Source of the DNA: Rhizobium sp. BK316
Lineage (GTDB): Bacteria; Pseudomonadota; Alphaproteobacteria; Rhizobiales; Rhizobiaceae
Assembly (NCBI RefSeq): GCF_014193695.1
Contig: NZ_JACHZR010000001.1
Location: 223,309 to 287,308, forward strand
Direction of reading: 5' to 3'
DNA: 64,000 nucleotides
The notes under the pieces were generated by a model. It made no database searches. It was not told the DNA's origin and worked only from the letters and a program-made list of their open reading frames with translations. Positions 28,456 through 37,630 of the stretch are shown here, piece by piece; within the stretch, counting starts at the first letter, position 1, and each line of letters opens with the position of its first letter. The position numbers and the translations under genes are program-made.

Positions 28456-29256
28456 TTGAGTATTTCAAGCGATAGAATTGCCAGGGAAGAGATGATCGAA
28501 GCCAGGGCTTTCGTTGACCTGGCCAGGATAACGCCTCAACCTTTTAAGGGCAGTGTCGAGTTCGACTGCATGCCGTTGGATGATGGCTGCGCCATTTCGC
28601 TGCCGTCGGCGCCCGCCATTGGGCTCAATCGTGTTTTTGCTTTGAATAACATAGATAAACTTAATGTCGCAGTCGACTGGATGAAGACCAAAACGGGCAG
28701 GCGGCACGTCCAGATCAGCGAAGCGTCTGCGTCCGATGAGCTGCGTGGATGGCTACTGGATAAGGGACTGGTTGAAAACGGTGCCTGGGTAAAACTTACG
28801 CGACCTGCCCCATCGGCTCCGCTTGCAATCGAGGGGCCTGTGCGCACGCGCTTGGCCGGTATCGATGACGCCGCGATTTTCGGGAAGCTGATGTGCGCCG
28901 GCTTTGGTTTCCCGACCGGGCTTGAGCCGCTGTGGTCATGCCTGGTCGGAAAGAAGGGCTGGGCCTGCTTCATTGCGGAGTTGGAGGGTGCGCCGGTCGG
29001 TACAGGGGCGATGTTCATCGAGGACGGATGCGCCTGGCTGGGAGGCGGAACGACACTTGCCGAATACCGGAATCGCGGCGCGCAAAAGGCGCTGATCAAT
29101 GCTCGGTTGAACGAGGGCCTCGCGCAGGGTGTTTCTCTCTTCGCTGTGGAGACGGCCCAACCTCAGGAGGGGCAGCCGAACATATCGTTTGGAAACCTGA
29201 CCAAGGCAGGCTTCAAGCTTTGCTATATCCGCAAGAATTACCTCCTGCCGAATTAG
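28456..29256 (+). CDS. GNAT-family N-acetyltransferase
   Basis: Predicted acetyl-CoA-dependent transferase, 266 aa. The N-terminal half is divergent. The GNAT core is C-terminal (from about residue 125): ACFIAELEGAPVGTGAMFIE, the acetyl-CoA loop region TLAEYRNRGAQKALINARL and the final FGNLTKAGFKLCYIRKNY. The start is uncertain: TTG 28456 has AGAGGA 6 bases upstream, while ATG 28492 has a weaker AGGGA. Acceptor substrate unknown. It stands alone after a gene-poor stretch and is followed by a strong hairpin. Confidence 0.78.
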   Translation: MSISSDRIAREEMIEARAFVDLARITPQPFKGSVEFDCMPLDDGCAISLPSAPAIGLNRVFALNNIDKLNVAVDWMKTKTGRRHVQISEASASDELRGWLLDKGLVENGAWVKLTRPAPSAPLAIEGPVRTRLAGIDDAAIFGKLMCAGFGFPTGLEPLWSCLVGKKGWACFIAELEGAPVGTGAMFIEDGCAWLGGGTTLAEYRNRGAQKALINARLNEGLAQGVSLFAVETAQPQEGQPNISFGNLTKAGFKLCYIRKNYLLPN

Positions 29257-29266
29257 GGCCGGCTCC

Positions 29267-29292
29267 CACCGGTGCGACTTGCCGCACCGGTG
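29267..29292. terminator. Strong stem-loop after the acetyltransferase gene
   Basis: CACCGGTGCG-ACTTGC-CGCACCGGTG is a perfect 10-bp stem, 10 bases beyond the stop. It lacks a T-run but is the tightest hairpin in this part of the window and probably ends the transcript. Confidence 0.55.
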
Positions 29293-29356
29293 CCATATCC
29301 CTTGACTAGATGGGAACAAAGGCCTGCACATCGGCCGCATTGGAGAAGGAGACGAG

Positions 29357-29845
29357 ATGCAGTTGAACGGCGAACTGAACCCGAACGATCCCGAATTCTT
29401 TGAACTCCTCACAGGCAGCTTCCAGCGCCTTGTCGGCAGAGCTCTCGTGCCCGAGGATCGGGGGCCGGAGTGGCTCTACGGCGATGCCCCTTTTGTGGTT
29501 CTTGCCCATAATAGCGCGCCGGATCCCGTCTTCGTCTATGCCAATGGCGCAGCACAGAGGCGGTTCGGGTATAGCTGGAGCGAGTTCGTAAAGCTGCAAT
29601 CCCGGCTGTCGGCTGGCCCCAGCGAGCGTGGAGCGCGCCAGGCGTTACTCGATGCGGTGACGCAAAACGGGTTCATGACGGGCTATCGTGGCATGCGGGT
29701 CACAAAATCGGGGAGCCGCTTCTGGATGGAAGACGGAATAGTTTGGCAGCTCCGCAACGCGGAAGGGCAGGATTTCGGTCAGGCTGCGACATTCTCAAAG
29801 TGGGTTGAGGTCCCTCCCTCCGAAATCATCGACGATGCTGGGTAG
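29357..29845 (+). CDS. MEKHLA-domain (PAS-like) protein
   Basis: Single-domain protein of 162 aa. The sequence follows the MEKHLA family: LLTGSFQRLVGRALV, then FVVLAHNSAPDPVFVYANGAAQRRFGYSW (a PAS-like core), then GYRGMRVTKSGSRFWMED. The family is known mainly from plant HD-ZIP III proteins and as free proteins in bacteria; its bacterial function is not established. GGAG-rich ribosome site in front. No operon partner. Confidence 0.75.
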   Translation: MQLNGELNPNDPEFFELLTGSFQRLVGRALVPEDRGPEWLYGDAPFVVLAHNSAPDPVFVYANGAAQRRFGYSWSEFVKLQSRLSAGPSERGARQALLDAVTQNGFMTGYRGMRVTKSGSRFWMEDGIVWQLRNAEGQDFGQAATFSKWVEVPPSEIIDDAG

Positions 29846-30104
29846 TTATGCCGGGCTTTCTCGATCGAATTGCTGCCGGAACGCCTCACAGTTCCAACCG
29901 CGTATGATCCTGACTCCAGCGGGTCCGGCATCGATCGGGGAGGAGCAATCGAACGGTCGGTTTTGTCGGCTCGTGTGCCTTGTTGCGGTCAGTGAGCGCA
30001 TCGTCAGCGGTCTCGCCGTGACGGATAAGCTTCTGAACACAGAAGCCTTGCCCATCTCAGTCACTTCTGCCTTTCTTTGTAGAAACACCATCCGGAGAAG
30101 CGAG

Positions 30105-30452
30105 ATGCCAGAGCCCGATCCAGAGGAGAAGATCGACGCGACGTTCCGTAACGGCTCTCTAACGGCTGCGGGGATCATTCTCGGCTTTTCGCTGAGCTTC
30201 ATCGGTCGCTGGGTGTCGAACCCCAACGATTGGAGCACCATCGACATTGCGCCGATGGTGCTGCTCACCATCGGCATCGCGCTCCAGGTGAAAGTATTCG
30301 CTGACCTTTTGGCGCGGGATTCCTTGATCGCCGCAAAATACGACCGCTCGCGGCGACTGTTCCTGATTGGCCTCGTCATCGTGGCGATTGGAATGGGGAT
30401 CGCGTTGCTGAACGATATTCTGGGCTTGGGGTCGATGCAGATGTTGGGATAG
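30105..30452 (+). CDS. Small membrane protein of unknown function
   Basis: Unrecognised 115-aa protein with three hydrophobic segments (about residues 19-36, 47-63 and 84-104) separated by charged loops such as LARDSLIAAKYDRSRR. ATG 30105 follows a GGAGAAG site; the frame continues upstream without one. Precedes the cyclase gene by about 170 bases on the same strand, but nothing links their functions. Confidence 0.6.
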   Translation: MPEPDPEEKIDATFRNGSLTAAGIILGFSLSFIGRWVSNPNDWSTIDIAPMVLLTIGIALQVKVFADLLARDSLIAAKYDRSRRLFLIGLVIVAIGMGIALLNDILGLGSMQMLG

Positions 30453-30623
30453 GACGTGCCGGCACAGTAAAATTCTAGCCAAACGATCAAATGTGGAAGG
30501 TGTTAATTGCCGCTTGGGCGGCAGAGAGAGATTTTAGTTGTCAGTAATACAATCGTCCGGCAACATCGCTGGTTAGCTGCTAGAATTGAGAAGTATTGCC
30601 ACCAGCGCGTTGAGGAGACGGGC

Positions 30624-32498
30624 ATGTGCGCTGAGCTTGTTGAACGTCGATTGGCGGCTATTCTGGCTGCCGACGTGGTGGGCTACAGCCGTCTCCTCGA
30701 GGCGAACGAAGAAGACACGCTCAATGCCCTTCGTCAACATCGCCGGGAGCTCTTCGATCCTGCTGTCGCAACCCATGGCGGGCATATCATCAAGATAATG
30801 GGCGATGGTTTCCTGGTCGAGTTCGGCAGCGTGCTGAGCGCTGCACGCTGCGCGGTCGAAATCCAGCGTGGCATGCTGGAGCGCAATACCGGAATTCCGC
30901 CGGACAGGCATTTTTCGTTCCGAATAGGCTTGAATCTGGGCGACATCGTCTTCGATGAGGACGACTTTCATGGGGACGGCATTAATGTGGCGGTCCGGCT
31001 GCAAGCCCTTGCAGCTCCTGGCGGTATAGCCTGTTCAGCGGCCGTGCGCCACGAAGTCGCAAACAAGCTCGACATCGATTTCGCAGACCAGGGCGCGGTG
31101 ACAGTCAAGAACATTGCCCGTCCGGTCCACGTCTATTTTGCCGATTGGGGCAATATCGCTTCCGTCGAGGCGTCTCCGCTTGCCGCGGTCAGCCACACAC
31201 GGGCGCCCGCCAACAGGCCGTCGCTTGCAATCCTGCCATTCGCCAATATCAGCAACGATCCGGAGCAGGAGTTTTTCAGCGACGGCATCACCGAGGATCT
31301 CATCACCGACCTGTCGAACGTCTCAGGCCTCTTCGTGCTGAGCCGCCATACCGTCTTTGCCTGGAAAAACCGTAGCGAAAACCTGCAGCGCATCGCCGCC
31401 GAACTTGGCGTTGCCTATATCGTGGAAGGCAGCGTCCGCAAGGCAGGCAACCATGTGCGGATCAATGCAGAACTGATCGAAGCGGCCAGCGACGGTCATG
31501 TCTGGGCCGAGCGCTACGACCGCGAACTCACCGATATTTTCGAAATGCAGGACGAGATCCTGAAGGCGATCGTCGAGCAACTGAAGGTCAAGCTGCTCCC
31601 GGAGGAGAAGAAGGCAATCGAGCAGGCGCCGACAGGAAATGTCGAAGCTTATACGCATTTCCTCAGGGGTCGCGAATACTATCACATCGCCTCGCGCTCC
31701 AATCACCTGATGGCCAGGCAGAGTTTCGCCAGAGCCATCGAACTGGATCCGGGCTATGCCCGCGCTTATGCCGGTATTGCGGTTTGCGATGCGCGCCTGC
31801 GCTCTCAGTTCGGCGCGGAGATTTCAGTGGAGGATATTCTCGCCAATACCGCAACAGCGCTGACGATCGATCCCAATCTGGCAGAAGCCCATGCGGCCAA
31901 GGGGTTTGCTCTGGCGGTGGCCGGCAATCGCGCCGCGGCAATTTCGGCATTCGTACAGGCTTTGTCGCTCGACGCGAATTGTCATGAGGCCAACAGATAC
32001 TATGCCGAATTCTGCGTCACCGACGGTCAGTTCGAACTCGCGGCGACGTATTTTCAGCGCGCTATGGAAATCAAGCCGACCGACTACGGCGCGCCGATCA
32101 TGCTTGTGAACGTCTTCCGCTCACTCGGGCAAATGGATAAGGCCAGTACGCATGCCCGGATCGCTCTGAAGAAGGCAGAGGAGGAGCTTCGGCTTCATCC
32201 GGAGAACGCTAATGCCGCCTGCCTCGGCGCAACGGCGCTGGCCTTTCTCGGTGAAGGGGGTAAGGCATTGGAATGGTTGGCGCGCGCGCTCGCGACTGAT
32301 CCCACCGACATCAACATTCAGTACAATGCCGCCTGCACCTATTCGCTGCTCGGCGAGATCGACAGGGCGATAGATCTGCTTGAAGTATGGATGCCCCAGG
32401 TTGGTGTCGAGATGCGGCTGTGGTTCAAGAACGATTCCGACCTCGACCCCATCCGCAACCATCCGCGTTATTTGAACCTGCTCGACTTATCTGAATAA
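30624..32498 (+). CDS. Class III adenylate/guanylate cyclase with TolB-like and TPR regions
   Basis: Cytoplasmic nucleotide cyclase, 624 aa from ATG 30624 (GAGGAGA site). Residues 1-175 form the class III catalytic domain and appear complete: metal Asp17 (AADVVGYSRLL), substrate Lys57 and metal Asp61 (IKIMGDGFLVEF), Asn121 and Arg125 (NVAVRL). Next comes a TolB N-terminal-like stretch, LAILPFANISNDPEQEFFSDG, around 190-330. The last 270 residues are tetratricopeptide repeats. This three-part layout is expanded in rhizobia, which often have dozens of cyclases. The signal sensed is unknown. Confidence 0.88.
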   Translation: MCAELVERRLAAILAADVVGYSRLLEANEEDTLNALRQHRRELFDPAVATHGGHIIKIMGDGFLVEFGSVLSAARCAVEIQRGMLERNTGIPPDRHFSFRIGLNLGDIVFDEDDFHGDGINVAVRLQALAAPGGIACSAAVRHEVANKLDIDFADQGAVTVKNIARPVHVYFADWGNIASVEASPLAAVSHTRAPANRPSLAILPFANISNDPEQEFFSDGITEDLITDLSNVSGLFVLSRHTVFAWKNRSENLQRIAAELGVAYIVEGSVRKAGNHVRINAELIEAASDGHVWAERYDRELTDIFEMQDEILKAIVEQLKVKLLPEEKKAIEQAPTGNVEAYTHFLRGREYYHIASRSNHLMARQSFARAIELDPGYARAYAGIAVCDARLRSQFGAEISVEDILANTATALTIDPNLAEAHAAKGFALAVAGNRAAAISAFVQALSLDANCHEANRYYAEFCVTDGQFELAATYFQRAMEIKPTDYGAPIMLVNVFRSLGQMDKASTHARIALKKAEEELRLHPENANAACLGATALAFLGEGGKALEWLARALATDPTDINIQYNAACTYSLLGEIDRAIDLLEVWMPQVGVEMRLWFKNDSDLDPIRNHPRYLNLLDLSE

Positions 32499-32614
32499 AA
32501 CCTGCGGCGGGGCAGCGGATATTTCTAGCCCTATTTTATTACTTGCTAAATTTTCTGCGCGCAGCGAAGATCAACTTAAACTGGCATTCATGAAAGTCTA
32601 TTGAGGGGAAGCGG

Positions 32615-33946
32615 ATGGGCACCCGGTTCAGACTTTTTGTGCAGCCTCCATTTGAAGATGCTCGGGCAAGACCTGAGATTGTGGAAGTGTCGTCGCCGTC
32701 GGGCAGCCTGACCGCTGGCCCGGCCGACGATCGCATGTTTGTCGTGGAGCCGGTCGGGAAGGTCGGTCCCTACGGTGTGAACCGGGGACCGCTCGGAACG
32801 CCTTTTATGTATCTGCCGCCTTGGACCGGAAGGATCATCGAGCCGGCCACGCCTGACGCGCGGGGCAATTTCGACTACCTGCGGCCTTCGATGCCCGGCT
32901 TCGAAGCCGCGCATGTTTTCGGTTGCGTGCGTTTCACGCTTGATGTGTGGGAACGCTATCTCGGTCAGCCGATCACCTGGCATTTCCGCGATCATTATGA
33001 CCGTCTGGAAATCTCGATCCTGCCGCAATGGGACAACGCCCAATATGGCTACGGTTTCCTCGAAGTGGGCAGCCAGTTCGAGAAGGATGGGAGCATCCTC
33101 CCCTTCAGCCTGGATTTCGACGTCGTTGCCCATGAAGTAGGGCACGCGATCATCTTCAGCGTCTTGGGCGTGCCGGACCCGAGAGCCGAATATCCGGAGT
33201 ATCTCGGTTTCCAGGAGGCTTTCTCGGATTGCGTGTCGCTGATCGCAGCCATGCATTTTCCGTCCGTGATCGACAACGTTCTCGAGGAGACGCACGGTAA
33301 TCTGTACCGAGCCAATCGCCTCTCGCGCTTCTCGGAGTTCTCGCCGCATCGCCAGATACGTTCGGCAAACAACAAACGGACGATGGACGAGTTCGCGCAT
33401 GGCTGGAAGGATGAGCACGAACTCTCACAGCCGCTGACGGGCGCGATATTCGATATCCTCGTCGATATCTTTCATGAGAGACTGGTCGCGCGCGGCCTGA
33501 TCTCGCGGGCTGTTGAAGATCTGGCAGATGTTGCCGAATTCGATACCTCAGTCGAAGCATCCGTGCAGGACGCTTTCGACCGCGCTTTTGATCGCAATGC
33601 GGATGGATTTGTCGCAGCACTGCTTGAGGCGCGAGATATCGCTGGCGCCTATCTGGCGGAAACCCTGTGGGCTCTCGCGCCCGACTTTCTGGACTATGGC
33701 GATGTCGCCGAAACGATGTTGGCAATCGATCGAGACGAAAGCGGCGGCCAATTTGCAAGGATCATGATCAGAAATTTCAGGCAAAGGGCGATCGGCGAAC
33801 TGCACGCCGGTAGACACCTCAAAGGCGGCGAGCATCGCAGCCACATCCACTCCGGGCGGATCTTGCTGCCGATAGATTATCTAGAATTTCCGAAGATGAG
33901 CTATCGCGAGCACGTTCTGCTGTCCAGATCAGGCATCGGTCAATAA
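32615..33946 (+). CDS. Gluzincin-type zinc metallopeptidase of unknown family
   Basis: Predicted zinc protease, 443 aa, without signal peptide or membrane segment, so cytoplasmic or exported by an unknown route. The zinc site HEVGH is at residues 173-177 and the third ligand probably Glu201 in GFQEAFSDCVSL (ExxxD), the arrangement of thermolysin/fungalysin-type gluzincins, with H177-to-E201 spacing of 24. A third family-like stretch, LSQPLTGAIFDILVDIFHE, follows at about 270-288. ATG 32615 has a GAGGGGAAG site. Two small genes follow on the same strand within 30 bases each, suggesting a three-gene cassette. A repeated-tail substrate next door is a possibility. Confidence 0.75.
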   Translation: MGTRFRLFVQPPFEDARARPEIVEVSSPSGSLTAGPADDRMFVVEPVGKVGPYGVNRGPLGTPFMYLPPWTGRIIEPATPDARGNFDYLRPSMPGFEAAHVFGCVRFTLDVWERYLGQPITWHFRDHYDRLEISILPQWDNAQYGYGFLEVGSQFEKDGSILPFSLDFDVVAHEVGHAIIFSVLGVPDPRAEYPEYLGFQEAFSDCVSLIAAMHFPSVIDNVLEETHGNLYRANRLSRFSEFSPHRQIRSANNKRTMDEFAHGWKDEHELSQPLTGAIFDILVDIFHERLVARGLISRAVEDLADVAEFDTSVEASVQDAFDRAFDRNADGFVAALLEARDIAGAYLAETLWALAPDFLDYGDVAETMLAIDRDESGGQFARIMIRNFRQRAIGELHAGRHLKGGEHRSHIHSGRILLPIDYLEFPKMSYREHVLLSRSGIGQ

Positions 33947-33966
33947 CCAGATAGATGGAGGCAGAC

Positions 33967-34539
33967 GTGGCAGACGAAGAAACATTACTCGGAGTATCAG
34001 CGGTATACTTGTTTGGGCGGGAACTCAGCGATCTGATTATCAGAGGCAGCGTCTACGGGTCCCTCGATATACCCAAGACGGGAAGGAACAGGTTTCTACG
34101 GCGTCAGCTAGGTTCGGATGAGGCTACACTTGCGCGAATCTATGCCTTCTCTTTCGAAGGAGTTTTCGTAGAACTGGGGCGTCCAGCAATCTTCGTCGTC
34201 CACGGCTCCGGTGCGGATCCCGATGGCCCTCCTCCGAGTTCTCTCAGGTACGACGCCTTGTCTCGTTCTCCGGGCTCAAGTGCACGAACCGGCCTCGGTT
34301 CCCAAATTGGAGCTCTTGCAAGGGAAATGAGGGTCTGGATCTATGACAAGTCCGACCTCTCGATGAGACTCGATGCCGAAACAGGAACCTTTGAGCAAAT
34401 TTTACTCTCGGCTGAGGTCTCGGCTGATCCCAGAGCAAGCGGCGGAATGTCTCGTTCGGGCGGCGCCTTCTCACGTTCCGGGGGCGTGATGTCGAGATCA
34501 GGCGGATTCATACCTCGCAGATCAGGTGATAGTGATTGA
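33967..34539 (+). CDS. Unknown protein with C-terminal RSGG repeats
   Basis: Unrecognised protein of 190 aa. A globular part (to about residue 150) contains YLFGRELSDLIIRG and IYAFSFEGVFVELGRPAIFVV. The last 30 residues hold three SRSGG units at 7-8 residue spacing and a degenerate fourth, PRRSG. GTG 33967 is chosen since GGAGG lies 5 bases before it; an ATG 12 bases upstream lacks a site. It starts 20 bases after the metallopeptidase and may be its substrate or partner. No signal peptide. The repeats could be a flexible linker or a cleavage/processing tail. Confidence 0.55.
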   Translation: MADEETLLGVSAVYLFGRELSDLIIRGSVYGSLDIPKTGRNRFLRRQLGSDEATLARIYAFSFEGVFVELGRPAIFVVHGSGADPDGPPPSSLRYDALSRSPGSSARTGLGSQIGALAREMRVWIYDKSDLSMRLDAETGTFEQILLSAEVSADPRASGGMSRSGGAFSRSGGVMSRSGGFIPRRSGDSD

Positions 34540-34567
34540 TCCATAGGACCAGACTGGGGAGGCCAAC

Positions 34568-34900
34568 ATGTCCGACGGTAAAGCTGCAGTTGACGTTGAA
34601 ATTCTTATTTTGGACCCGGACCCTGTGGAGGCTCCGCTTTTCGCCAATAAGAGCTTTAAAATCGTAGGTCACGGCTTTAGCAAGAAAAAGATAGATGTAT
34701 ATATATCGACTGATAAAAACGGAAATAATAAAATTTCAGAAATCAATGTAGATATCGTTGATCAGACAACAATAACGGATGATTTTTTGATGGTAGTTGC
34801 TAGGCCGCTGCTTGGTGCTCCGATGAATACAAAACTATGGGTTGTTGTTGAACTTAACGGTAAATTTCAAAGTTCCATCGAAGGATTTAAGGTCGTTTAA
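34568..34900 (+). CDS. AT-rich 110-residue protein, possible beta-sandwich (IPT/TIG-like)
   Basis: Unrecognised protein, mostly beta-type sequence with alternating hydrophobic residues (VEILILDPDP, FKIVGHGFSKKKIDVYIS, TKLWVVVELNGKF). The FKIVGHGF segment resembles the start of IPT/TIG immunoglobulin-like domains. The gene is visibly richer in A and T than its neighbours, with AAA, AAT and ATA codons, which suggests recent transfer. It begins 28 bases after the RSGG-repeat gene and probably ends the cassette. ATG 34568 has a GGGGAGG site. Function unknown. Confidence 0.55.
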   Translation: MSDGKAAVDVEILILDPDPVEAPLFANKSFKIVGHGFSKKKIDVYISTDKNGNNKISEINVDIVDQTTITDDFLMVVARPLLGAPMNTKLWVVVELNGKFQSSIEGFKVV

Positions 34901-34948
34901 TTTTCTTGACGAAAGTTAGTGACCCGCGAATTCGCCAGAACTTATTTC

Positions 34949-35824
34949 CTACCGGCTGCGGCCGATACTCGCATACATGCCGGTCGTGCGAAATTCAGTC
35001 GGCGTGATGCCGTAGACGCGCCGGAAAACCTTGGCGAAGTAATTGGCGTCTTCGAAGCCGCACATGATCGAGACTTCCTTGACCGGCAGGAAGTCGGCCT
35101 TGGTCAAGAGCTTCGCGGCGCGTTGCAGCCGCTGCTGCAGGACATATTCGGCCGGCGGCACGCCCTCGCTTTCGGCAAAGCTGCGGGAGAAATGGGCGCG
35201 GCTCAGTCCGACGATCGCTGCAAGCTCGCTGACCGGGAGCGATTTTTCCAGATTGGCGTTGATATGGTCGATCACGAGCTGCATCGCGCTCTGCTCGGCC
35301 ATGAAGGCGGGCGCACCGAAAATATCGTCGTAAAGTGCCATGGCGGCTTCATAGGCAATCGCCGAGGCTGAGCCGGGGGTGTTCGCACCCTTGACGAGGC
35401 GCAGGCTGCAATCGGCCAGATGATCGATGGTCGATTGCTGCAGCTTCAAGACCGGGCCTGCCAGGGCCAGCACCATCTGGTGGATGCGCAGCGTCTCCTC
35501 GCCGTTCATCGAGATCCAGAAATATTCCCAGCGTTCGCCCTTTTCGAGCCAGTAGCGATGATTGTGCGGCACGAGCACCATCATCGTATCGCCACTTTGG
35601 AGCTTGTAGTTGCGGTTCTGATATCGCAGGTGGCCGGTGCCGCTGATCGTGTGCTGCAGCACCGTGAAAGGCGTCTGGCCACGCTTTCTGCCGTCCCAGT
35701 CATAGGTCTCGTTTTCACGCACCTCGTAACCGGCGCTTGTTGGCATCGCATGCAGGCGCTGGCGTCCGCGCGGCAGCGAAACGGTTCTCATCGACTGGCC
35801 GTTGGCGATCAAATCCTGCAGCAC
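34949..35824 (-). CDS. agpT: AraC-family activator of the alpha-galactoside locus
   Basis: Cytoplasmic AraC/XylS activator, 291 aa from GTG 35824 (GAGGGT site 6 bases before). The N-terminal cupin-like sensing domain (TISGTGHLRYQNRNYKLQSGD) is followed by a C-terminal double helix-turn-helix with LPVSELAAIVGLSRAHFSRSF and VKEVSIMCGFEDANYFAKVFRR. Divergent from agaL1, matching AgpT of Sinorhizobium meliloti, which activates the agp genes for melibiose and raffinose use. Frame is open to 35944, but no ribosome site supports earlier starts. Confidence 0.82.
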   Translation of the reverse strand: MLQDLIANGQSMRTVSLPRGRQRLHAMPTSAGYEVRENETYDWDGRKRGQTPFTVLQHTISGTGHLRYQNRNYKLQSGDTMMVLVPHNHRYWLEKGERWEYFWISMNGEETLRIHQMVLALAGPVLKLQQSTIDHLADCSLRLVKGANTPGSASAIAYEAAMALYDDIFGAPAFMAEQSAMQLVIDHINANLEKSLPVSELAAIVGLSRAHFSRSFAESEGVPPAEYVLQQRLQRAAKLLTKADFLPVKEVSIMCGFEDANYFAKVFRRVYGITPTEFRTTGMYASIGRSR

Positions 35825-36038
35825 AAAATTACCCTCGAAAGCATAATCCTTCTCTGGCCGCTCCTGCGAATATGCGCATAATCCCGTCTCACAAGAGGAA
35901 TAGATCGCGGTCGAAAGAATGGCCGGGAGGAATATAAACACCATTTTCTGGTATTTTTAGACGGTATGCGCTAGCGTGCCGTCCAGTCCTCCCTTGCTGT
36001 CTTTCTCCCTAGCACTTGATCGGATCGAGGTGAAGGAT

Positions 36039-37505
36039 ATGAGTTTCAAAATCGCTATTATCGGGGCAGGCAGCGTCGGCTTCACCAAGAAGCTGTTCAC
36101 GGATATTCTCTGCGTGCCGGAATTCAAGGACATTGAATTCGCGCTGACAGACCTCAGCGAACATAACCTTCAGATGATCAAGGCAATTCTTGACAAGATC
36201 GTCGAAGCAAACAAGCTGCCGACGAAGGTGACGGCGACAACGGATCGCCGCAAGGCGCTGGAAGGAGCCCGTTATGTCATCAGCTGCGTTCGCGTCGGGG
36301 GGCTCGAAGCCTATGCCGACGATATCCGCATTCCACTGAAATACGGCATCGACCAGTGCGTCGGCGATACGATCTGCGCCGGCGGCATCCTCTATGGCCA
36401 GCGCAATATTCCCGTCATCCTCGATTTCTGCAAGGACATCCGCGAGGTCGCAGCACCGGACGCGAAGTTCCTGAACTACGCCAACCCGATGGCGATGAAT
36501 ACCTGGGCGGCCATCGAGTACGGCAAGGTCGATACGGTCGGTCTCTGCCACGGCGTCCAACATGGCGCCGAACAGATCGCCGAAGTGCTCGGCGCGAAGT
36601 CTCAGAGCGAACTCGACTATATCTGCTCGGGTATCAACCATCAGACCTGGTTCGTCGATCTGCGGCTCAACGGCCGCAAGATCGGCAAGGACGAACTGGT
36701 CGCCGCTTTCGGGGCGCATCCCGTCTATTCGCAGCAGGAAAAGCTGCGCATCGACGTGCTGAAGCGTTTCGGCGTCTATTCGACCGAAAGCAACGGTCAT
36801 CTCTCCGAATATCTGCCCTGGTACCGCAAGCGGCCGGACGAAATCACCCGCTGGATCGACATGTCCGACTGGATCCATGGCGAAACCGGCGGTTATCTGC
36901 GCCACTCGACCGAGACCCGCAACTGGTTCGAAACGGAATTCCCGCAATTCCTTGCTTCGGCCGAAAAGCCGATCGATCCGGCCAAGCGCTCCAACGAACA
37001 TGCAAGCCATATTCTCGAGGCGCTGGAAACCGGTCGAGTCTATCGCGGTCACTTCAATGTCAAGAATACCGGTGTCATCACCAACCTGCCATCCGACGCG
37101 ATCATCGAGTCGCCCGGCTTCGTCGATCGCTTCGGCATCAATATGGTCTCCGGCGTCACCATTCCGGAAGCCTGTGCTGCGACCTGCATCTCGTCGATCA
37201 ATGTCCAGCGCATGTCGGTGCATGCGGCAATTTCCGGCGATATCGATCTCCTGAAGCTCGCGGTGCTGCACGATCCGCTGGTCGGTGCCGTCTCGACGCC
37301 GGAAGAGGTCTGGCAGATGGTCGATGAAATGGTGGTCGCCCAGGCACGCTGGCTGCCACAATATGCTGATGCCGTTCCGGCTGCCAAGGAGCGGTTGGCA
37401 AATTCCAAGGTGAAGACGCGAGAGTGGGAAGGGGCCGCGCGCCGCCATGTCCGCTCCATCGAGGAGCTTCGTGTTGAAAAGGCGGCGCTGAAGCAGGCCG
37501 TCTAA
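36039..37505 (+). CDS. agaL1: GH4 alpha-galactosidase (first copy)
   Basis: Family 4 glycosidase using NAD+ and Mn2+ in a redox-elimination mechanism to cleave alpha-galactosides such as melibiose. 488 aa from ATG 36039 (GAAGGA site). N-terminal Rossmann motif IIGAGSVGFTKKLF; metal-site residues Cys170 (LCHGVQHG) and His201 (GINHQTWF); NYANPMAMNTWA is the conserved mid-region. First gene of the agp operon, divergent from the AraC activator. Paralogue agaL2 closes the operon. Confidence 0.9.
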   Translation: MSFKIAIIGAGSVGFTKKLFTDILCVPEFKDIEFALTDLSEHNLQMIKAILDKIVEANKLPTKVTATTDRRKALEGARYVISCVRVGGLEAYADDIRIPLKYGIDQCVGDTICAGGILYGQRNIPVILDFCKDIREVAAPDAKFLNYANPMAMNTWAAIEYGKVDTVGLCHGVQHGAEQIAEVLGAKSQSELDYICSGINHQTWFVDLRLNGRKIGKDELVAAFGAHPVYSQQEKLRIDVLKRFGVYSTESNGHLSEYLPWYRKRPDEITRWIDMSDWIHGETGGYLRHSTETRNWFETEFPQFLASAEKPIDPAKRSNEHASHILEALETGRVYRGHFNVKNTGVITNLPSDAIIESPGFVDRFGINMVSGVTIPEACAATCISSINVQRMSVHAAISGDIDLLKLAVLHDPLVGAVSTPEEVWQMVDEMVVAQARWLPQYADAVPAAKERLANSKVKTREWEGAARRHVRSIEELRVEKAALKQAV

Positions 37506-37630
37506 AGTCAGGGTGAGGGAGGCTGCGGCGGCTCTTCGGGAGGAAGGTCGCCCGCGCACAAGCTTCCTTCATCGTCGTTTGAGGAGAAGCGGAGACGCGT
37601 ACAAGCGCTCCGGAACAAGAGGGAGAGACG

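Noticed and set aside
34375..34540. CRISPR-like or tandem DNA repeat in the RSGG-tail gene
   Set aside because: Repeats are at the protein level, short and imperfect; no spacer pattern or conserved DNA repeat.
36009..37559. Minus-strand frame of 516 codons
   Set aside because: Antisense of agaL1, which has intact GH4 motifs.
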